From assembly GCA_029934735.1 (NCBI GenBank), contig JAOZLR010000111.1, positions 1-7,918 of the forward strand: DNA of 7,918 bases. Direction: 5' to 3'. A model generated the notes under the pieces. That model saw only the letters and a program-made list of their open reading frames with translations, did not search any database and had not been told where the DNA came from. Below, piece after piece: positions 1 through 6,596 of this stretch. The stretch is from Bacteroidales bacterium. GTDB lineage: Bacteria > Bacteroidota > Bacteroidia > Bacteroidales > JAADJA01. Each line of letters opens with the position of its first letter. The stretch's first letter is position 1. The position numbers and the translations under genes were made by a program.

Positions 1-446
1 GTAATTGTAATCCTTTTCCTGGTCTCGTTTAATGGAGAAATCTGTACCGAATCTACCGAAACAACCAGAGCCGTAAAAATTATATTCTTGTTATAGATTT
101 CAAATGTATCCCCTGGCGCAACATTAAACTTGTATATCAGGCCTCCATTAAACAAATTATCCAAATAATAAACGCTCCCTTCCCAATCAGACCTAATGTA
201 TCCATAAGGGTACCAGTTCTGATAGAGTTCATCGGTTGCTTCCCACACCTTGTAATAATAAAATTGATCAATAACTGTATCTCCTTCAAATTTATGATAG
301 AAAGTTACATTATAGCCGGGAGGACCTCCGGCGGAATGCTCAAAATAACTCCACATTTTTCCCTGGTCAACCAATTCCAGGCTATTTTGTGACTGTATCG
401 ACGTAAAGAAAGAAAACACGAATAGAACTAAAATTAACCTTTTCAT
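1..446 (-). CDS. Secreted protein, 5' part only (probable type IX secretion substrate)
   Basis: The gene starts at ATG 446-444 and runs off the left edge, giving 148 complete codons. Residues 1-19 form a clear signal peptide: Lys2-Arg3, then a hydrophobic stretch (LILVLFVFSFF), with likely cleavage near SIQS/QNS. The mature part begins LVDQGKMWSY and contains two GDT turns (GDTVID near residue 55, PGDTF near 111), many aromatic residues and a YYL-D segment. From family knowledge, this layout (GK-W-Y start, 'GDTVI...YYKV', 'YYLD', 'GDTF') recurs in Bacteroidota extracellular proteins that end in a C-terminal type IX sorting domain. That tail would lie outside the window, so this assignment is an inference. 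The gene follows the radical SAM gene on the same strand after 20 bases, and no separate promoter was seen, so co-transcription is likely. The biochemical function is unknown. Confidence 0.8.
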   Translation of the reverse strand, partial: MKRLILVLFVFSFFTSIQSQNSLELVDQGKMWSYFEHSAGGPPGYNVTFYHKFEGDTVIDQFYYYKVWEATDELYQNWYPYGYIRSDWEGSVYYLDNLFNGGLIYKFNVAPGDTFEIYNKNIIFTALVVSVDSVQISPLNETRKRITI

Positions 447-466
447 AATTATACATTTATCTATTA

Positions 467-1480
467 TTAAATACAATTATCACATAATATCTTTTCTCCA
501 CAGCCTGAACAACTGCCATTTTTATCAAGTCCGGAAGCCTCAGTAAAATATCCCATTCGTGAAATTACTGTTTTTCCACATTTCGGGCAAACAGTGTCCT
601 GCCCCTCGCCAGTTCTTACATTTCCAATATAAACATATTTCAGTCGACGTTTTGCAATCTCATACAAATCTAAAAGCTTTGATACGCTGGTTGACGGCTT
701 ATTCATTTTATACATAGGAAAATAGCGCGATATATGAAGTGCCGTATCATCACCAATGTTCGTAGCAATCCATTCGGTCATATTCATAAACTCCCTCACA
801 TCATCATTGGTCTCCGTTATCACGAGGTTTGTAATTTCGATATGTTTTCCTGCCTCTTTAATCATTTTAATACTATCCAGTACAGGATTTAGTCTTGACA
901 AGGTATAGTTTTTATAAAACTCTTCGGTTATTGCCTTAAGGTCAACACTAAAAGCATCAATATATGGCATTAATGCTTTTAAAGGCTCCGGATTGATAAA
1001 CCCATTGGTTACCATAACATTTTTCAGTCCTTTAGCGTGTGCAAGTTTTGCAGTATCAAGCATAAACTCATACCACACTATCGGCTCGTTATAGGTGTAT
1101 GCAATCCCAAAATTATCCTTTTGCTTTAATGCCAGGCTAACAATATTCTCAGGTGAAGAATCAGGAAGTTGCTTGTATTCTTTAACACCGGTCTGCGAAA
1201 TCTCCCAATTCTGGCAAAACTTGCAATGCAAATTACATCCCAGACTTCCAACTGAAAAAACAATCTTGCCTGGAAAATAGTGATATAACGGCTTCTTTTC
1301 AATCGGGTCAAAATGCGTTGAGCAAATCTTTCCATAATTTTCTGATACTAACTTTCCCTCTACATTTTTTCTAACCCTGCAGACTCCTCTCCTGCCGTCT
1401 TTTATCACACAATTATGAGGACATAATGTGCATTGAATATCCTCACCATATTGTCTTGTATAAAATAATGCCTCTTTCAC
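467..1480 (-). CDS. amrS: AmmeMemoRadiSam-type radical SAM enzyme (PflA-like)
   Basis: 337 residues, full length for the family. The radical SAM cluster motif CxxxCxxC is at C82-C86-C89 (CNLHCKFC), preceded by the glycine-rich lead GSLG and followed by QNWEIS. TYNEP (129-133), the VTNGF strand (157-161) and HISRYFPMYKM (249-259) are typical of the AmmeMemoRadiSam group. There is an N-terminal Cys cluster (C17, C20, C24, C34) and a C-terminal zinc-ribbon-like set (C298, C301, C324, C327, C333, C336). These enzymes are named for co-occurrence with Memo and AMMECR1 proteins; the reaction is not known to me, and neither partner is in this window. The start is GTG at 1480-1478: a TAA lies five codons upstream in frame and the next Met is residue 140, so GTG is the only reasonable start. 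It is read from the promoter at 1527-1558, divergently from the PqqD cluster. Confidence 0.9.
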   Translation of the reverse strand: MKEALFYTRQYGEDIQCTLCPHNCVIKDGRRGVCRVRKNVEGKLVSENYGKICSTHFDPIEKKPLYHYFPGKIVFSVGSLGCNLHCKFCQNWEISQTGVKEYKQLPDSSPENIVSLALKQKDNFGIAYTYNEPIVWYEFMLDTAKLAHAKGLKNVMVTNGFINPEPLKALMPYIDAFSVDLKAITEEFYKNYTLSRLNPVLDSIKMIKEAGKHIEITNLVITETNDDVREFMNMTEWIATNIGDDTALHISRYFPMYKMNKPSTSVSKLLDLYEIAKRRLKYVYIGNVRTGEGQDTVCPKCGKTVISRMGYFTEASGLDKNGSCSGCGEKILCDNCI

Positions 1481-1526
1481 TTTATAACTGAATTAATATG
1501 AGCTTGTTCCCCTCTATTTTAATCCC

Positions 1527-1558
1527 CAAAGATAATAAAATATAACATTTTTACAAAA
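1527..1558 (-). promoter_or_regulatory. Bacteroidota sigma-ABfr-type promoter of the radical SAM gene
   Basis: On the minus strand, TTTTG (1558-1554) is followed after exactly 19 bases by TATCTTTG (1534-1527). This matches the Bacteroidota consensus TTTG / TAnnTTTG at a typical spacing. It predicts a transcript start near 1520 and a leader of about 40 bases before the GTG at 1480. It is the best promoter in the window. Confidence 0.7.
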
Positions 1559-1586
1559 TTTTATAACTGTTAATATATATATTACG

Positions 1587-1594
1587 TATATTTT
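1587..1594 (+). promoter_or_regulatory. Weak candidate -7 element for the PqqD cluster
   Basis: TATATTTT differs from TAnnTTTG only at the last base and would start transcription about 35 bases before the ATG at 1636. No clear TTTG lies at the usual upstream distance; the nearest candidate is TGTTA around 1568-1572. A perfect 14-base AT palindrome (TAATATATATATTA, 1571-1584) sits directly upstream, where a repressor or activator could bind, but in such AT-rich DNA it may be chance. Confidence 0.3.
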
Positions 1595-1635
1595 CGCCGC
1601 ATAATTCTTCCAATAAACATTAAGACAATAGTAAT

Positions 1636-1884
1636 ATGAATATAAAAAAAGATATTGCAATCAGTGATTCGGGATTTGTTTTCGACCCCACAACAGGTGA
1701 GTCATTTTCGCTAAATCCTTTAGGTGTTAAGATTTTAACCCTTCTTAAAGATGGGGATGACCAAAAAGAAATTTCCGATTTTGTATTACAACAATATGAA
1801 GTTGACTCCGATACTTTTGAAAACAACTATTACGACTTTTTAAATATGCTGAAACAGTTTAATCTTACAGAACCACAAGCCTGA
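1636..1884 (+). CDS. PqqD-like protein (RiPP recognition element fold)
   Basis: 82 residues, the usual length for stand-alone PqqD proteins. The N-terminal half (IAISDSGFVFDPTTGESFSL) reads as the beta-strand pair of PqqD-like domains. It is followed by NPLGVKILTLLKDGDD, the 'N..G..I..LL..G' helix signature, and then helices 44-79 with a YEVD turn (QQYEVDSDTF). Known family members bind the leader of a ribosomal peptide and present it to a modifying enzyme: PqqD in PQQ, the B1 proteins in lasso peptides. That this copy binds a peptide is an inference. There is no transmembrane segment and it is probably cytosolic. It is the first gene of the plus-strand cluster, ending 2 bases before the ATP-grasp gene, so translational coupling is likely. 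The ATG is fixed by an in-frame TAA at 1621-1623; no Shine-Dalgarno is present. No radical SAM maturase of the PqqE type is in this cluster. Confidence 0.8.
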   Translation: MNIKKDIAISDSGFVFDPTTGESFSLNPLGVKILTLLKDGDDQKEISDFVLQQYEVDSDTFENNYYDFLNMLKQFNLTEPQA

Positions 1885-1886
1885 TT

Positions 1887-2933
1887 ATGAAAAAGAAAAA
1901 AATTGTAGTGGCTGTAACAGGATTAAACAACACCGACAATCCAGGGCCAGGTGTTCCTGTTATCAGAGGGATCAGGGAATCGGAAGAGTTTGACGCAAGG
2001 ATTATCGGGTTAGCTTACGAGAATCTTGAGCCAGGAATTTATATGAAAGACATTGTTGATAAAGCCTACCAGATTCCATATCCTTCATCAGGCTCAGAGG
2101 CTCTTATGGAAAGATTAGCATATATCAACTCTGTTGAGAATATAGATGTTTTAATCCCTAATTTTGATGCTGAGCTGTTCACCTTTATGAAATCTGAAGA
2201 TAAGCTCAAAGAGATGGGAATTAGTACGTTTTTACCGACTACAGAGCAACTTGAAGAGCGGCAGAAATCAAACCTTCCTGCTTATGGGAAAAAATATGAG
2301 ATAAAGGTTCCCTATAGTAAAGATATAACTTCACACTGGGATATACAGAATATAAAAAACGAGTTTCAATACCCTGTTCTTGTGAAAGGGAAGTTCTATG
2401 ATGCATACATTGCTTACAATGATGATCAGGTATCAAATCATTTCAATAAAATAAGTGCAAAATGGGGCCTTCCAATTATCATTCAGGAGTTTATAAGAGG
2501 AACAGAGGTAAATGTTGTTGCCCTGGGCGATGGCAAAGGAAACACAATAGGGGCAGTTCCGATGCGAAAGCAATATATAACTGACAAGGGTAAAGGCTGG
2601 GGAGGTATTACTCTTAGCGACAAAAATATGCTCAAAATAACCACTGACCTGATTTCTAAAACAAAATGGCGTGGCGGAATGGAACTGGAAATGATAAAAA
2701 CAGTGAATAATGATTATTATATGATCGAGATAAATCCTCGTATTCCTGCCTGGGTTTACCTTGCTGTTGGTGCTGGTCAGAATATTCCGGAAGCGTTGGT
2801 TAAACTTGCGTTGGGTATGAATGTCGAACCATATAAAAGTTATGAAGTTGGGAAAATGTTTATCCGGTACTCTTACGATCTTATCGGAGACATTCAGCAG
2901 TTTGAGAAATTATCAATTAATGGAGAATTATAA
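1887..2933 (+). CDS. ATP-grasp carboxylate-amine ligase
   Basis: 348 residues with the ATP-grasp layout. The pre-ATP-grasp alpha/beta domain (about 1-125) starts IVVAVTGLNNTDNPGPGVPV, a nucleotide-style glycine-rich opening like carbamoyl-phosphate synthetase relatives. The ATP-binding strand with lysine is PVLVKGK (163-169), the hinge is QEFIRGTEVNVV (200-211), and the metal ligands are E266/E268 (GMELEM) and E281/N283 (MIEINPR). The C-terminus is short, ending at residue 348. Such enzymes activate a carboxylate as acyl phosphate and join it to an amine or another nucleophile, for example in dipeptides or amides. The substrate cannot be read from the sequence. It lies between a PqqD-like protein and a PLP decarboxylase, so it plausibly joins an amino acid or amine to a peptide or small acid in the same pathway. 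Cytosolic. It starts 2 bases after the PqqD stop with no Shine-Dalgarno. Confidence 0.87.
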   Translation: MKKKKIVVAVTGLNNTDNPGPGVPVIRGIRESEEFDARIIGLAYENLEPGIYMKDIVDKAYQIPYPSSGSEALMERLAYINSVENIDVLIPNFDAELFTFMKSEDKLKEMGISTFLPTTEQLEERQKSNLPAYGKKYEIKVPYSKDITSHWDIQNIKNEFQYPVLVKGKFYDAYIAYNDDQVSNHFNKISAKWGLPIIIQEFIRGTEVNVVALGDGKGNTIGAVPMRKQYITDKGKGWGGITLSDKNMLKITTDLISKTKWRGGMELEMIKTVNNDYYMIEINPRIPAWVYLAVGAGQNIPEALVKLALGMNVEPYKSYEVGKMFIRYSYDLIGDIQQFEKLSINGEL

Positions 2934-2941
2934 AAACAGAA

Positions 2942-4300
2942 ATGACTAATATTATGAAAAAACAAAAATATGAAAGGCCGATAATAAACAGAATTAACGC
3001 AGGAGTTTCCAATAAATTCGGTACACAAACTAAAATAAATATCATATCTGAAATCGACGGCTTAGCTGTCAAGGATTTACTTAAAGATTATGATTCACCA
3101 TTATATGTAATATCCGAAAGAGAAATCAGAGAGACATATAACAAGGCGAAACAAGCTTTCTCAACCAGATATCCCAAAGTTCAGTTTGCCTGGTCATATA
3201 AAACCAACTATTTAGATGCGGTTTGTCGTTTGTATCATAAGCTTGGCTCCTGGGCAGAAGTGGTTTCCGGTTTTGAGTATGATAAAGCTATTGATAACGG
3301 TGTTCCCGGATCAAATATAATATTCAACGGCCCGGATAAAAGCGAGGAAGATTTGACAAAAGCCATAAAAAATGGTTCTTTAATACATGTTGATCATTTT
3401 GATGAGCTTTATTTGATAATGAAACTGGCAGATAAGATTGAGGAAACTCCAAAACTTGCGATTCGTGTAAATATGGATACAGGTATTTATCCTCAATGGG
3501 ATAGGTTTGGATTCAATTATGAAAACGGAGAGGCATGGAATGCACTCAACAGAATTATGCTAAATGAAAAAGTTGACCTTGTGGGGCTACACACACACAT
3601 AGGAACATACATCATGACACCGAATGCCTATGGTGTAGCAGCATACAAACTTGCTGAGCTCGCTGTCAGGGTAGATAAGAAATATGGTCATAAGGTAAAA
3701 TATATTGACATGGGTGGCGGGTTTGCATCAAAAAACACTCTCAAAGGAGCATATCTTCCAGGAACTGATACCTGCCCGTCGTTTGATGACTACGCAGAAG
3801 CAATAACAAATGCCTTGATAAATTCTGAAATTGATCCCGATAATCTTCCAACATTATTTCTCGAAACAGGAAGAGCATTGATTGATGATGCAGGTTACCT
3901 GCTGGGAACTGTTCTTGCCAACAAACGCCTTGCCGACGGGAGACGATCAACAATTATTGACATTGGTATTAATATGCTATTCACTTCATTTTGGTACGAG
4001 CACAATATTGTACCAGCACAGGAAACAACGCATCATACTGAGGACACAACCATTTACGGACCTTTGTGTATGAATATTGATGTGATAAGGGCTGCCATTC
4101 AATTCCCGCTCCTTAACAAAAAAGACCATGTGGTTATTAGCAGGATAGGTGCTTACAATATGACTCAATGGCTGCAATTTATCACTCTCAGGCCTAATGT
4201 AGTAATTATTGATATGGATAAGAATGTTCATATTATAAGAGAAAATGAGACAAAAAAGAACTTCGACCAGCTCGAAAAAGTACCGGAGTATCTAAAATGA
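2942..4300 (+). CDS. Fold-III PLP-dependent amino acid decarboxylase (DapDC/ODC-like) with unusual N-terminal tail
   Basis: 452 residues. Residues about 50-300 form the alanine-racemase-like PLP barrel. They include the Schiff-base lysine K87 (WSYKTNY), HTHIG (217-221), the phosphate-binding GGGFA (258-262) and ETGR (308-311). The C-terminal domain carries GPLCMNID (C376, D380) and GAYN (Y405), the Cys and Tyr expected at the active site of a true decarboxylase rather than a racemase. All key residues are present, so it should be active. Members decarboxylate diaminopimelate, ornithine, arginine or related acids; the substrate here is unknown. Beyond the usual family start there are about 45 extra residues, including KYERPIINR, discussed in the findings. 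The start could be ATG 2942 or ATG 2954 (residue 5); neither has a well-placed Shine-Dalgarno. It follows the ATP-grasp gene by 8 bases, and its TGA overlaps the ATG of the next, degraded frame (ATGA). Confidence 0.9.
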   Translation: MTNIMKKQKYERPIINRINAGVSNKFGTQTKINIISEIDGLAVKDLLKDYDSPLYVISEREIRETYNKAKQAFSTRYPKVQFAWSYKTNYLDAVCRLYHKLGSWAEVVSGFEYDKAIDNGVPGSNIIFNGPDKSEEDLTKAIKNGSLIHVDHFDELYLIMKLADKIEETPKLAIRVNMDTGIYPQWDRFGFNYENGEAWNALNRIMLNEKVDLVGLHTHIGTYIMTPNAYGVAAYKLAELAVRVDKKYGHKVKYIDMGGGFASKNTLKGAYLPGTDTCPSFDDYAEAITNALINSEIDPDNLPTLFLETGRALIDDAGYLLGTVLANKRLADGRRSTIIDIGINMLFTSFWYEHNIVPAQETTHHTEDTTIYGPLCMNIDVIRAAIQFPLLNKKDHVVISRIGAYNMTQWLQFITLRPNVVIIDMDKNVHIIRENETKKNFDQLEKVPEYLK

Positions 4301-4401
4301 TAAACACTCAACGGATACAAACACCTGATTTACTGAAAGGGTTAGCTGTTATTTAGACTAAAATTAAAATCGTTTACAAATTGAATTTTCAGACACTTTG
4401 A
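4297..4401 (+). pseudogene. Likely remnant of a deleted membrane acyltransferase gene
   Basis: The interval between the decarboxylase and the transporter-peptidase gene is one continuous reading frame interrupted only by TAG at 4354-4356. The first part starts at ATG 4297, overlapping the decarboxylase stop as ATGA, and reads MINTQRIQTPDLLKGLAVI. The 'RI..PDLLKGLAVI' pattern is what I know from the N-terminus of membrane acyltransferases (DUF1624 / heparan-glucosaminide N-acetyltransferase-like and acyltransferase-3 relatives), just before their first membrane helix. The second part, in the same frame after the stop, reads TKIKIVYKLNFQTL and ends at TGA 4399-4401, overlapping the next gene's TTG start. 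Head and tail therefore both keep operon-style overlaps, as if the middle of a gene had been lost. Alternatives are a 19-residue short peptide gene or a chance leader ORF. Confidence 0.45.
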
Positions 4402-6596
4402 AAAACACAAACGACATAAAAGATTTCCTAAAAGGAATATTGAATAGCTATTCGCAGATATTCTTTTCTGACAATAAAATATTTGCTATCATACTGTTAA
4501 TCGTCAGCTTTTTTGACGTGTATGCAGGGCTTTCGGGGCTTGTGGCCATTTTAGTTTCAAATAGCCTTGCTTTCGGTCTTGGCTACAACAGAATTAACAC
4601 CATCAAAGGCTCGTACGGTTTTAACAGCCTTTTGGTTGGTTTAGGAACAGGGCTCTTGTATCAACCGGGATTTGAATTATTCATCATAGTATTTATCATC
4701 TCAGTACTAACCTTCTTTATTACAGTCACCCTTGAGGGTGTTCTTGGAAAATACGGACTGCCATTTTTAAGTATTCCTTTCCTTTTCGGACTATGGATCA
4801 TTGTATTGTCCGGATACGATTTTGGGGCACTTGGTGTAAGTGAAAGGGGGTTATATAAAGCTAATGAGCTCTATTTGATAGGAGGGCAAAATCTTGTTGA
4901 CTTATATAATTGGTGGAATGACCTCAACTTTGCTAATTCTATTAAAGTATATTTTCTTTCACTCGGAGCAATCTTTTTTCAATATAATGTCTTATCAGGA
5001 ATTTTGATAGCTATCGGTGTTCTTATCTATTCAAGAATTGCCTTCACATTATCGCTTCTCGGTTTTTTTACAGCATATTATTTTTATCAACTTATAGGAG
5101 CCGACATCACTACTCTAAGCTATAATTATATCGGTTTTAATTTTATTTTAACCTCAATAGCACTGGGAGGTTTCTTTGTAGTGCCTTCCAGATATTCTTA
5201 TCTGTGGATTGTTCTGCTTCTGCCTATAGTTGTGCTAATGACTCTTAGTCTTAACAGGGTTTTTATCACATTCAACCTCTCAATATATTCTCTGCCTTTT
5301 AACATCATTGTTCTTCTGTTTCTCTATTCGTTGAAGTTACGGATTAGCCGAAACAACAGGCTCTCAGAAGTTTTGGTTCAGCAGTATTCACCTGAAAAAA
5401 ATCTTTACTTTCACAAAAATGCAAATGAACGCTTTCTGGAACAGCAATACTTCCCTGTTTCATTGCCATTTTGGGGTGAATGGACTGTGATGCAAGGCTA
5501 TAACGGAGAATACACTCACAAGGGTGACTGGAAACATGCCTGGGACTTTGTTATTGAGGATGAGAACAATACCCAATTCACAGGTGATGGTGTAAAATTA
5601 ACCGATTACTATTGCTACAATAAAAAAGTACTGGCTACATCGGCAGGGATTATAACAGAGATTGTAGATGGCATTGACGATAATAAAATCGGAGATGTTA
5701 ACATAAATCAGAATTGGGGTAACTCAATTGTAATAAAACATTCAGAATACCTCTATTCACAGCTCAGCCATCTAAAACCTGGTTCGATTAAGGTTTCAAA
5801 TGGTGAATATGTAAAAAAAGGACAGGTGCTGGCTGTGTGTGGCAATTCCGGACGATCGCCCTATCCGCACATTCATTTTCAGATGCAGGCAACACCATTT
5901 ATAGGATCAGAAACACTCGATTATCCGGTAAGCCAATTTATACTCAAAACTAAATCCGGCTTTAAACTAAAATCATTTGACAAACCAAAAACAGGGGATA
6001 TAGTCTCCAACATACAAACAAATGAACTGCTCAAAAATGCATTACATTTTATCCCCGGACAAATACTAAAATTCACTTGTGAAAAAAATAATGAGGAAGT
6101 AGATATTAATTGGGAAGTCAAAACTGATGTATATAATAATTCATACATACACTGTGAAAAATCAAACTCATTTGCATACTTCTATAACGACGGCACAATT
6201 CATTACTTCAAAAACTTTGTAGGTAACCGAAACTCTTATCTTTTTAAATTCTATATTGCCCTGTATAAAGTACAAACAGGATATTACAAAGACCTTGAGA
6301 TGACCGACAGCTTTCCGGTTAATCAAACTTTCAGGGGTGGGCTCTTGTTTTTGCAGGATTTTGTTGCACCTTTCTTTTTCTTCCTGAAATCAAGATACAG
6401 TATTCGTTATGAAAGTCTTGATAATGAACTATCCCCATCGCAAGCAAAACTCAGATCAGATATCAAAAAATACATCTTTTCAAAAGAGGTTGGGAGTATG
6501 GAATTTCAAATACTAATTGACAGAAAGGGAATCAAGAGTATAGTTTTTTCAGAAGGAAATAAAAAAGGAGAAGAGAGATGCAAAAGAAAGAACTGA
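4398..6596 (+). CDS. Urea-transporter-like membrane domain fused to M23 metallopeptidase
   Basis: 732 residues in three parts. (1) About 12-315: urea transporter fold with both inverted halves visible. Half 1 has SQIFFSDN (19-26) and SYGFNSLLVGLGTG (72-85); half 2 has AIFFQYNVLSG (191-201) and GFNFILTSIALGGFF (246-260). A polar linker joins them (141-181). (2) About 353-505: M23/LytM-type zinc peptidase with HKGDWKHAWDF (374-384), SHLKPGSI (457-464), VKKGQVLAVCGNSG (472-485) and the HxH ligand pair PHIHFQ (490-495). (3) About 506-732: an unrecognised, beta-rich C-terminal region. M23 enzymes usually cut peptidoglycan or glycine-containing peptides; the substrate here is unknown. No urease gene is nearby, so the transporter part may carry another small amide. 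The start is TTG 4398, since there is no in-frame ATG or GTG between the TAA at 4365 and the start of conserved sequence; its TTGA overlaps the upstream relic's stop. The C-terminus overlaps the next gene by 19 bases. Confidence 0.87.
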   Translation: MKNTNDIKDFLKGILNSYSQIFFSDNKIFAIILLIVSFFDVYAGLSGLVAILVSNSLAFGLGYNRINTIKGSYGFNSLLVGLGTGLLYQPGFELFIIVFIISVLTFFITVTLEGVLGKYGLPFLSIPFLFGLWIIVLSGYDFGALGVSERGLYKANELYLIGGQNLVDLYNWWNDLNFANSIKVYFLSLGAIFFQYNVLSGILIAIGVLIYSRIAFTLSLLGFFTAYYFYQLIGADITTLSYNYIGFNFILTSIALGGFFVVPSRYSYLWIVLLLPIVVLMTLSLNRVFITFNLSIYSLPFNIIVLLFLYSLKLRISRNNRLSEVLVQQYSPEKNLYFHKNANERFLEQQYFPVSLPFWGEWTVMQGYNGEYTHKGDWKHAWDFVIEDENNTQFTGDGVKLTDYYCYNKKVLATSAGIITEIVDGIDDNKIGDVNINQNWGNSIVIKHSEYLYSQLSHLKPGSIKVSNGEYVKKGQVLAVCGNSGRSPYPHIHFQMQATPFIGSETLDYPVSQFILKTKSGFKLKSFDKPKTGDIVSNIQTNELLKNALHFIPGQILKFTCEKNNEEVDINWEVKTDVYNNSYIHCEKSNSFAYFYNDGTIHYFKNFVGNRNSYLFKFYIALYKVQTGYYKDLEMTDSFPVNQTFRGGLLFLQDFVAPFFFFLKSRYSIRYESLDNELSPSQAKLRSDIKKYIFSKEVGSMEFQILIDRKGIKSIVFSEGNKKGEERCKRKN
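6564..6570 (+). promoter_or_regulatory. Strong Shine-Dalgarno site for the barrel protein gene
   Basis: AAAGGAG lies 7 bases before ATG 6578, inside the 3' end of the transporter-peptidase gene. It is the only textbook Shine-Dalgarno site in front of a gene in this window, which otherwise shows AT-rich starts, and it supports this start codon despite the 19-base overlap. Read in the upstream frame it makes the lysine/glutamate-rich tail NKKGEERCKRKN. Confidence 0.6.

Noticed and set aside
1095..1335. Open frames of 60-70 codons overlapping the radical SAM gene in other frames and on the other strand
   Set aside because: They lie wholly inside a gene with clear family motifs, encode no recognisable domain and lack start signals.
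1571..1584. Perfect AT palindrome TAATATATATATTA read as a terminator or operator
   Set aside because: It contains only A and T, has no GC stem or trailing U-run, and could occur by chance; kept only as context for the weak promoter.
1620..1826. A minus-strand frame of 68 codons opposite the PqqD-like gene, with a hydrophobic C-terminus
   Set aside because: It is the mirror of the PqqD-like gene, whose fold signature and operon spacing are convincing; considered as a possible antisense precursor peptide but with no supporting signal.
1636..1884. The 82-residue protein as an amino-group carrier protein (LysW-like) partnering the ATP-grasp enzyme
   Set aside because: It lacks the zinc-binding cysteines and the C-terminal EDWGE-type tail of such carriers, and matches the PqqD pattern instead.
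3741..4231. Open frames on both strands inside the 3' half of the decarboxylase gene
   Set aside because: Shadows of a well-conserved coding region; no motifs, no ribosome sites.
4301..4397. Possible terminator or independent promoter between the decarboxylase and transporter-peptidase genes
   Set aside because: No stable hairpin followed by T-rich sequence and no TAnnTTTG element with a spaced TTTG was found; the interval reads better as a residual coding frame.
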